From NCBI GenBank assembly GCA_034660735.1, contig JAYEJQ010000009.1:1-26928 (forward strand): a stretch of DNA of 26,928 nt, in the 5' to 3' direction. Shown here piece by piece: positions 21,581-26,928 of this stretch. The notes beneath the pieces were generated by a model. The model made no database searches, was not told the origin of the DNA, and worked only from the letters and a program-made list of their open reading frames with translations. A program made the position numbers and the translations under genes. Numbering within the stretch: position 1 is the first letter of the stretch; every line of letters starts with the position of its first letter. Source of the stretch: JAGLTA01 sp034660735 (GTDB lineage Bacteria > Patescibacteriota > Patescibacteriia > JAACEG01).

Positions 21581-21615
21581 ATAGCAGGTTAGGCATATTT
21601 TTACCTGCCTGCTAT
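21581..21615 (+). terminator. Hairpin after the 74-codon ORF
   Basis: ATAGCAGG (21581-21588) pairs perfectly with CCTGCTAT (21608-21615); the loop holds a T5 run. There is no strong U-tract after it, so it is a weak terminator or a 3' stabilising element. It closes the small-gene unit. Confidence 0.45.
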
Positions 21616-21664
21616 TACCAATTTTAAAAATTAAAAAGATTTGTAAATATAAAATATTATTTTA

Positions 21665-21848
21665 TGTCATTCTGAGAAGGCGGTAGCCGAAGCCACGCCT
21701 CGCGGGTGGTCACCCGTTAGGGTGAAATCTGCTTTATTTATAATAAAATATTATCAAAATAACTAAACTTTAATTGGAAATGATTTTAAAATAATTTAGC
21801 GATAATTAAACAAGATCCTTCGGCTCCTTTCAGTCGCTCAGGATGACA
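21665..21848. repeat. TGTCATTCTGAG element between the small ORF and rplX
   Basis: Ends TGTCATTCTGAG and CTCAGGATGACA are inverted with one mismatch over 12. Inside is a 24-nt segment (21704-21727) that recurs in reverse complement at 22968-22991, plus TTAGCGATAA, shared loosely with the other composite elements. It resembles the widely scattered TGTCATTCTGAGCG-type intergenic repeats. Confidence 0.65.
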
Positions 21849-21854
21849 ATATAT

Positions 21855-22175
21855 ATGAAAATTAAAAAAAATGATAAAGTAAAAATAATTTGTGGAAAAG
21901 ATAAAGGAAAATCTGGGAAAGTTTTAAAAGTGGCTCCAAAAAGCAAAAAGATTTCAATAGATGGTTTGAATTTAAGAGTTAAGCATATGCGTCCGAGAAA
22001 ACAGGGAGAAAAAGGAGAGAGAATTCAGTTTCCAGCGGCAATGGATATTTCAAATGTGATTTTAGTTTGTCCGAAATGCTCAAAAGAAACGCGAATCGGT
22101 TATAAAATTTCAAAAAACGAAAATTCTAAAAATAATAAATTTAGAGTGTGTAAAAAGTGCAAAGAGATGATCTAA
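21855..22175 (+). CDS. rplX: Ribosomal protein L24
   Basis: A 106-residue L24, an assembly starter. The KOW motif is KKNDKVKIICGKDKGKSGKV, then DGLNLRVKHMRP. Four cysteines (72, 75, 99, 102) in VCPKCSKETR and CKKCKEMI form a probable zinc site, as in many bacterial L24. ATG 21855 gives the family's MKIKKND start; ATG 21843 overlaps the repeat end and is less likely. Confidence 0.94.
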   Translation: MKIKKNDKVKIICGKDKGKSGKVLKVAPKSKKISIDGLNLRVKHMRPRKQGEKGERIQFPAAMDISNVILVCPKCSKETRIGYKISKNENSKNNKFRVCKKCKEMI

Positions 22176-22202
22176 AAATTGGTAATTGAAAATTAACTAC
22201 CT

Positions 22203-22742
22203 ATGAATTTAAAAGAAAAATACAATAAAGAGATTGTTCCAAAACTAAAAGAAAAATTTGGATATAAAAATAGTTTAGCAGTCCCAAAACTTGAAAAAGT
22301 TGTTTTAAATGTCGGCTTGGGTTCTGGCTTAAAAGAAAAGAACTATTTAGAATTAGTGGAAAATAATCTAATGAGAATAAGCGGACAGAAGCCGATTAAA
22401 AATAAGGCGCGTAAGTCTATTTCAGGATTTAAGATTAGAGAAGGCATGATAGTCGGAATGTCAGTTGTTTTACGAAAAAAAAGGATGTATGATTTTATTA
22501 GCAGATTAGTCAACGCCACATTGCCGCGTGTTCGCGATTTTAGGGGACTGTCTTTAAAAAGTATAGATAAAAAAGGGAATTTTAGTTTAGGAATTAAAGA
22601 ATATACTGTTTTTCCAGAAATCAAAATGGATGAAGTTGAAAGATTGCACGGCTTGCAAGTTTCTATAGCGACAACAGCTAAAAATAAAGAAGAAGGGCTT
22701 GAGTTGTTAAAATTATTAGGTTTCCCTTTTAAGAATAAGTAA
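22203..22742 (+). CDS. rplE: Ribosomal protein L5
   Basis: A 179-residue L5, which binds 5S rRNA and contacts P-site tRNA. Family blocks are KEKFGYKNSLAVPKLEKVVLNVGLG, GQKPIKNKARKSISGFKIRE, LPRVRDFRGLSLKSIDKKGN and EYTVFPEIKMDE. Length is exactly that expected. It follows rplX by 27 bp. Confidence 0.96.
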   Translation: MNLKEKYNKEIVPKLKEKFGYKNSLAVPKLEKVVLNVGLGSGLKEKNYLELVENNLMRISGQKPIKNKARKSISGFKIREGMIVGMSVVLRKKRMYDFISRLVNATLPRVRDFRGLSLKSIDKKGNFSLGIKEYTVFPEIKMDEVERLHGLQVSIATTAKNKEEGLELLKLLGFPFKNK

Positions 22743-22766
22743 TTTATTAAATGTTAAAATGATTTT

Positions 22767-22952
22767 ATGGCTACAAAAGCGCAAATAGCAAGATCTAAAA
22801 AAAAACAAAAATATTCAACTAGAGCTGTTAATCGTTGCTGGAGATGCGGGCGAAATAGAGGGTATATGAGGAAATTTGAAATTTGCAGGATCTGTTTTCG
22901 CGAACTGGCAAATAACGGTGAATTAACAGGGGTTAAAAAATCTAGTTGGTAA
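22767..22952 (+). CDS. rpsZ: Ribosomal protein S14, zinc type
   Basis: A 61-residue S14 of the short, zinc-binding form. Four cysteines (24, 27, 40, 43) in CWRCGRNRGYMRKFEICRIC make the zinc site, and FRELANNGELTGVKKSSW is the standard ending. The Cys-containing form is used by many Gram-positive and CPR bacteria. A 23-bp spacer separates it from rplE. Confidence 0.96.
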   Translation: MATKAQIARSKKKQKYSTRAVNRCWRCGRNRGYMRKFEICRICFRELANNGELTGVKKSSW

Positions 22953-22967
22953 TTTTTTATTTTTTAT

Positions 22968-23001
22968 TTTCACCCTAACGGGTGACCACCCGATAGGGTG
23001 G
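22968..23001. repeat. Palindrome between rpsZ and rpsH
   Basis: CACCCTAACGG and CCCGATAGGGTG form a hairpin. The left 24 nt (22968-22991) are the exact reverse complement of 21704-21727, so the segment is a detached, inverted piece of the element before rplX. Confidence 0.7.
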
Positions 23002-23017
23002 CTTAATTCAAATTATT

Positions 23018-23395
23018 ATGACCGATCCAATAGCAGATATGCTCACAAGAATAAGGAACGCGATGGCTGTTAATAAGCCGGATGTTGTTTTGCCTTTGTC
23101 TAAAATTAAGTTAAAAATTGCTGAAATTTTAGAAAAAGAAAAATATATTGAAAAATTTGAAAAGAAAGATAGTAATGTTTTAATAGCGTTGAAATATAAA
23201 AATCGTCAGCCGGCAATCAGCCACCTAAAGAGAATCAGCAAGCCAGGATGCAGAATTTATGTTAATTCTGATAATTTGCCGATTGTTTTAGATTATTTAG
23301 GAATTGCGATTATTTCAACTTCGGAAGGTGTAATGACGAATAAAGAAGCGTGGAAGAAAAAAATCGGAGGAGAAGTAATTTGCGAGATTTATTAA
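23018..23395 (+). CDS. rpsH: Ribosomal protein S8
   Basis: A 125-residue S8, a 16S central-domain binder that in other bacteria represses the spc operon. Starts MTDPIADMLTRIRNAMAVNK and has SKPGCRIYVNSDNLP, then GIAIISTSEGVMTNKEAWKK and the closing GGEVICEIY. Length is slightly short of 130 but complete. Confidence 0.95.
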   Translation: MTDPIADMLTRIRNAMAVNKPDVVLPLSKIKLKIAEILEKEKYIEKFEKKDSNVLIALKYKNRQPAISHLKRISKPGCRIYVNSDNLPIVLDYLGIAIISTSEGVMTNKEAWKKKIGGEVICEIY

Positions 23396-23405
23396 ATTTT
23401 ATTTT

Positions 23406-23951
23406 ATGTCAAGAATAGGAAAACAGCCAATAGAAATACCTGCTGGGATTGAAGTTGAAATCAACAGCGATTTTATTATTGCTAAGAGCGCGAAAGGTGA
23501 ATTAAAAACAGCAATTCATTCGAAAATTAAAGTTGAAAGAAAAGAAAATCAAATAGCAGTTTCAATCTCAAATCAAAATGACAGGAAGCAAAGAGCTTTA
23601 TGGGGATTAAGCAGAACCTTAATCGCGAATATGATTGAAGGGTTAAGTAATGGTTTTGAGAAAAAGTTAGAAGTAAACGGAGTAGGTTATAAAATAGATT
23701 TGAGCGGACAGAAACTTATTTTAAATGTCGGATATTCGCATTCAGTGGAATTTGAATTGCCGTCTAATATTGATGGAAAAGTTGAAAATAATGTAATAAC
23801 GATCAGCGGGACTGATAAGCAATTAGTCGGTGAAACAGCAGCGCGTATTCGCAAAATTAGAAAACCAGAGCCGTATAAAGGCAAGGGGATTAAATATTTT
23901 GATGAAATTATTAGACGCAAAGCCGGCAAAGTATCGGCAAAAGGCGAATAA
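23406..23951 (+). CDS. rplF: Ribosomal protein L6
   Basis: A 181-residue L6. Starts MSRIGKQPIEIPAGIEVEIN, has GVGYKIDLSGQKLILNVGYS in the duplicated fold and ends with the 23S-binding signature PEPYKGKGIKYFDEIIRRKA. Spacing from rpsH is 10 bp, among the tightest here. Length is normal. Confidence 0.96.
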   Translation: MSRIGKQPIEIPAGIEVEINSDFIIAKSAKGELKTAIHSKIKVERKENQIAVSISNQNDRKQRALWGLSRTLIANMIEGLSNGFEKKLEVNGVGYKIDLSGQKLILNVGYSHSVEFELPSNIDGKVENNVITISGTDKQLVGETAARIRKIRKPEPYKGKGIKYFDEIIRRKAGKVSAKGE

Positions 23952-23969
23952 ATTTAGTGAATAAATCTT

Positions 23970-24323
23970 ATGAATAAACAAAAAATAAAACAGAATCAAA
24001 GAATTAGACGCAAAGGAAAGATTAGGTTTAAAATCAGCGGCATTAAAGAATGCCCAAGATTAAGCGTATTTAGATCAAATAAAGGAATGTTCGCGCAGTT
24101 AATTGACGATAAAAAAGGGAATACAATAGCAAGCGTTAGCGAAAAGGATATTAAAAATGAAGATAAAAAGACGGCAGTCGGTTTGGAATTAGGAAAGTTA
24201 ATTGCGAAAAAATCGTTAGATAAAAAAATAGATAAAGTTGTTTTTGACAGATGCGGATATAAGTATCATGGCAGAATTAAGGCAGTTGCGGAAGGAGCGC
24301 GCAATGGTGGATTAAAATTTTAA
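23970..24323 (+). CDS. rplR: Ribosomal protein L18
   Basis: A 117-residue L18, which carries 5S rRNA. The N-terminus is basic (MNKQKIKQNQRIRRKGKIRF), then CPRLSVFRSNKGMFAQLIDD and the conserved KVVFDRCGYKYHGRIKAVAE with GARNGGLKF at the end. Length is normal; 18 bp after rplF. Confidence 0.95.
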   Translation: MNKQKIKQNQRIRRKGKIRFKISGIKECPRLSVFRSNKGMFAQLIDDKKGNTIASVSEKDIKNEDKKTAVGLELGKLIAKKSLDKKIDKVVFDRCGYKYHGRIKAVAEGARNGGLKF

Positions 24324-24333
24324 TTTTAAATTT

Positions 24334-24930
24334 ATGATTAAAAAAGATCAAAAAGGAAAAAAGCGAAAATTTAATAAAAAAAAGGAATCTGAATTTGACC
24401 AGAAAATAGTTGATTTGGCGCGAGTGACAAGGGTTATGGCTGGCGGAAAAAGATTGCGTTTTCGCGCCACAATAGTGATTGGGGACAAACGAGCGAGAGT
24501 TGGAGTTGGAATTGCGAAAGGAAAAGATGTAAGTTTGGCGATTTCAAAAGCCGTTAAAATCGCTGAAAAAAATATGATTAACACGCCGATTATTGATGGG
24601 ACTATTCCTTGCGAGGTAAAACAGAAATTCGGAGCGGCGCGGATTTTTTTGAAGCCTGCAAAACATGGAACTGGAATTATTGCTGGAGGAGCGATTAGAA
24701 CTGTTTTAGAGTTAAGCGGTTTGCAGAATATTGTTGGAAAAATTTATGGTTCAAATAATAAGATTAATAATGTTTACGCGGCTATTGAAGCTTTCAAGAA
24801 ATTAGAAAAATTAGTTGAGATTAAAAAAGATTTATTAAATAAAAAAAACTCTAAAATTGAAAATAGAGCAAAATTGAAAACTGAAAATCAAAAAAATGAA
24901 AAAGATGTAGATACAAAAAATTCCAAATAA
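24334..24930 (+). CDS. rpsE: Ribosomal protein S5 with charged tail
   Basis: A 198-residue S5, involved in decoding accuracy. The core has DLARVTRVMAGGKRLRFRAT, IVIGDKRARVGVGIAKGKDV and GTGIIAGGAIRTVLELSGLQ, the expected order of the double-stranded-RNA-binding and C-terminal folds. About 35 extra residues rich in Lys, Asn and Glu follow residue 163. The next gene should be rpmD (L30) in most bacteria, but it is absent. Confidence 0.95.
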   Translation: MIKKDQKGKKRKFNKKKESEFDQKIVDLARVTRVMAGGKRLRFRATIVIGDKRARVGVGIAKGKDVSLAISKAVKIAEKNMINTPIIDGTIPCEVKQKFGAARIFLKPAKHGTGIIAGGAIRTVLELSGLQNIVGKIYGSNNKINNVYAAIEAFKKLEKLVEIKKDLLNKKNSKIENRAKLKTENQKNEKDVDTKNSK

Positions 24931-25030
24931 ATCCAAAGTAGAAAATCTAAAATTATAAACAGTTTTGAATTTTGAAAATTTGAATTTGCGATTTGTTTAT
25001 TATTTGTAATTTTGAATTTATGATTTTGAT
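24919..25030. repeat. AT-rich repeat with AATTCCAAATAAATCC, copy 2
   Basis: Begins AATTCCAAATAAATCCAAA (24919-24937), overlapping the last codons of rpsE, and has the 33-nt segment 24955-24987 identical to 15927-15959. It is in the same orientation as copy 1 and occupies the site where rpmD would be in other bacteria. The rest of the gap to 25099 is AT-rich, mainly T, with nothing coding. Confidence 0.7.
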
Positions 25031-25099
25031 TTTTAGTTTAATTGTAATTTTTATTTTACAGTTATTTTTAATATATTTTTTTAGTTTTAATTTGTAATT

Positions 25100-25522
25100 A
25101 TGGAATTATCACTACACAATTTAAAAGGAACAAATAAAAAAAAGAAAAGGGTTGGGCGAGGCAATGCTTCTGGGCATGGAACTTATAGCACACGTGGTAT
25201 AAAAGGACAACGATCTCGTTCTGGCGGGAAAGGCGGATTAAAACGGCTTGGATTAAGACAAGTGCTTTTAGCGACTCCTAAGAAAAAAGGGTTTAAGTCG
25301 GTTAAGCTAAAAAATCAAGTTGTTAATTTATCTAATTTAAATAAGTTTTTTAAAGATGGCGGAGATGTTAATCCAACGACATTATTAAAAGCAAAATTGA
25401 TTAATAGTATAAAATCTCCAATTAAAATTTTAGGTGATGGAGAATTGAGGTTAAAAAAATTAAAATTTAATAATGTAAAAATAAGCGAAAGCGCGCGAAA
25501 TAAAATTATAGCCGCAAAATAG
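25100..25522 (+). CDS. rplO: Ribosomal protein L15
   Basis: A 140-residue L15, late assembly protein. The signature RVGRGNASGHGTYSTRGIKG followed by QRSRSGGKGGLKRLGLRQ marks the Gly/Arg-rich extended part, and ILGDGELRLKKLKFNNVKIS the C-terminal fold. The stop is 2 bp before the secY ATG, so the two are translationally linked. Confidence 0.95.
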   Translation: MELSLHNLKGTNKKKKRVGRGNASGHGTYSTRGIKGQRSRSGGKGGLKRLGLRQVLLATPKKKGFKSVKLKNQVVNLSNLNKFFKDGGDVNPTTLLKAKLINSIKSPIKILGDGELRLKKLKFNNVKISESARNKIIAAK

Positions 25523-25524
25523 AT

Positions 25525-26796
25525 ATGAAAAAACTTATACAAATTTGGAAAATCAAAGAATTAAGGAAGAATATTCTGTTCGTGTTTGCTATGCTTGTTG
25601 TTTTTAGAATTGCCGCCAGTATCCCGATTGCTGGCGTTAATATAGAGGCGCTAAAAGATTATTTTTCAGGAAATCAAATTTTAGGATTGCTGAATATTTT
25701 TTCTGGTGGCGGAATGAGCAATTTTTCTTTAGTAATGCTTGGGATAGGTCCGTATATTACGGCTTCTATTATTTTTCAACTTCTAACAATGATCGTGCCG
25801 CGTTTGGAAGAGATGAATAAAGATGAGCAAGGAAGGCAGAAAATAAATCAATATACACGAATATCAACTGTTCCGTTGGCGGCGTTGCAGGGATATGGGA
25901 TGATCACATTATTTCAAAAAACCGCTAAAATTCCTATTTTTACGGATCTAAATGTTTGGAAATATTTTACTATGATTACTATAATCACAGCTGGAACAAT
26001 GTTTTTAGTTTGGCTGGGCGAACTTATTTCTGAGAGAAAAATCGGCAATGGAATCTCAATTTTAATTTTTGCTGGCATAGTGTCGGGCATACCAACAGCT
26101 GTATCGCAGACTATTTTTACTTTTAACCCTGCGCAGATAACAAGCCTAATAACTTTTGCCGTAATAGCTTTAATCACAACCTTTGCGATTGTTTTCATCA
26201 CAGAAGGTCAGAGGAATATTCCAATTTCTTATGCGAAACAGGTGAGGGGGATGAAAATGTATGGCGGAATGAATACATATTTGCCGTTGAAAGTAAATCA
26301 AGCTGGAATGATCCCGATTATTTTTGCTATCGCTATTATAACTTTTCCACCAATAGTCGCGCAATTTTTTCTTCGTTTCCAAAGCGGATTTATTTCAGGC
26401 GTTGCGCAGTTTGTTATAGACGCTTTTAACAGTCAAATTTTTTATGGCGTGATCTATTTTGTTTTGGTGGTTGCGTTTACTTATTTTTATACTTCTATTA
26501 TTTTTCATCCGCAGCAAATAGCTGATAATTTAAAAAAGCAGGGCGCTTTTATTCCTGGAATTCGTCCGGGACAGATGACCGAAGCTTATTTAGCTAAAAC
26601 AGTGAGCAGAATTGTTTTTACAGGAGCGATGTTTTTGGGTATTGTGGCGATTTTGCCGCTAATTTTACAAGCGGCGACAGGAACAAGAACTTTGGCAATA
26701 AGCGGGGCAAGTTTATTGATTGTCGTCGGCGTTGTTATTGAGTCAATAAAACAGATTGAATCTCAAATGACAATGAGAGACTATGAGGGGTTTTAA
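25525..26796 (+). CDS. secY: Protein translocase subunit SecY
   Basis: A 423-residue channel protein of the Sec translocon, with ten membrane helices expected from the hydrophobic pattern. First helix about residues 17-38; the plug region NQILGLLNIFSGGGMSNFSL and helix 2 (LGIGPYITASIIFQLL) follow. The cytoplasmic loops that bind SecA and the ribosome are visible: EGQRNIPISYAKQ (C4) and AFIPGIRPGQMTEAYL (C5, with the conserved Arg-Pro-Gly). Length is normal and complete. A 13-bp tandem repeat begins 12 bp after its stop. Confidence 0.96.
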   Translation: MKKLIQIWKIKELRKNILFVFAMLVVFRIAASIPIAGVNIEALKDYFSGNQILGLLNIFSGGGMSNFSLVMLGIGPYITASIIFQLLTMIVPRLEEMNKDEQGRQKINQYTRISTVPLAALQGYGMITLFQKTAKIPIFTDLNVWKYFTMITIITAGTMFLVWLGELISERKIGNGISILIFAGIVSGIPTAVSQTIFTFNPAQITSLITFAVIALITTFAIVFITEGQRNIPISYAKQVRGMKMYGGMNTYLPLKVNQAGMIPIIFAIAIITFPPIVAQFFLRFQSGFISGVAQFVIDAFNSQIFYGVIYFVLVVAFTYFYTSIIFHPQQIADNLKKQGAFIPGIRPGQMTEAYLAKTVSRIVFTGAMFLGIVAILPLILQAATGTRTLAISGASLLIVVGVVIESIKQIESQMTMRDYEGF

Positions 26797-26808
26797 TGAT
26801 GAATTTAT

Positions 26809-26928
26809 CATACTTTCCCAACATACTTTCCCAACATACTTTCCCAACATACTTTCCCAACATACTTTCCCAACATACTTTCCCAACATACTTTCCCAAC
26901 ATACTTTCCCAACATACTTTCCCAACAT
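26809..26928. repeat. Tandem 13-bp repeat, nine copies to the window edge
   Basis: The unit CATACTTTCCCAA repeats perfectly nine times (26809-26925) plus the start of a tenth, and the window ends within it. The unit has no stop codon in any frame on either strand, so open frames across it are artefacts of the repeat unless shown otherwise. An ATG at 26799 (just after the secY stop) opens MNLSYFPN and runs into it. Confidence 0.9.

Noticed and set aside
26743..26928. Minus-strand ORF with a repeated LGKYVGKVCWESM pattern
   Set aside because: It is only the translation of the 13-bp tandem repeat, which lacks stops in all frames, and it runs back into secY.
26809..26928. CRISPR array
   Set aside because: Units are 13 bp and contiguous, with no spacers and no cas genes.
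1..26928. TGA recoded as Gly or Trp, as in some CPR lineages
   Set aside because: Intact genes contain no in-frame TGA at conserved Gly or Trp positions, TGG is used for Trp, and TGA stops at 4164 and 11813 occur only in broken genes.
1..26928. tRNA or rRNA genes
   Set aside because: No cloverleaf with a TTCRA arm or rRNA-like stretch was seen on either strand, though I could not run a covariance search.

Overview
The window looks like a chromosomal segment of a candidate-phyla-radiation (Patescibacteria) bacterium. Reasons: AT-rich DNA; an S10-spc ribosomal-protein operon that goes straight from rpsE to rplO with no rpmD (L30), a known CPR trait; zinc-type S14; Lys-rich tails on several ribosomal proteins; surface-protein C-termini of a kind I associate with CPR genomes; and AT-rich start regions almost without Shine-Dalgarno (SD) sequences. 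TAA, TAG and TGA all appear to act as stops, so I see no recoding. I cannot name the lineage more finely.

Region 1 (1-12230) is accessory and cell-envelope DNA. It begins with the tail of a surface-type protein, then a MazEF-like toxin-antitoxin pair, a class B penicillin-binding protein (FtsI/PBP2 type), a small alpha/beta hydrolase, a NYN-domain nuclease and a class A penicillin-binding protein with Ig-like C-terminal repeats. Next come a HigBA-like pair whose antitoxin is fused to an ImmA/IrrE-type metallopeptidase domain, an MNT-HEPN pair, and a decayed Thr/Ser-rich surface-protein gene of about 1.7 kb. Between these lie gene wreckage: an internally deleted 2-hydroxyacid dehydrogenase (N- and C-termini joined, middle gone) and two possible HsdR N-terminal scraps, one interrupted by a palindromic repeat.

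Region 2 (12231-26796) is the translation cluster: tuf, rpsJ, rplC, rplD, rplW, rplB, rpsS, rplV, rpsC, rplP, rpmC, rpsQ, rplN, [small unknown ORF], rplX, rplE, rpsZ, rpsH, rplF, rplR, rpsE, rplO, secY, all on the plus strand. tuf has a credible promoter; rplC has a -10 box and a terminator-like hairpin ahead of it. The gaps between genes are unusually long and filled with several families of short palindromic or AT-rich repeats, some present in inverted copies.

The most unusual items are two small unknown genes lodged in this operon. One is a 62-codon gene on the minus strand between rplB and rpsS, with a strong SD and a long minus-strand terminator. The other is a 74-codon plus-strand gene between rplN and rplX, with a leader hairpin, an SD and a downstream hairpin. 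They are the only clearly SD-led ORFs I found. After secY, where adk is expected, a 13-bp unit repeats nine times up to the window edge.
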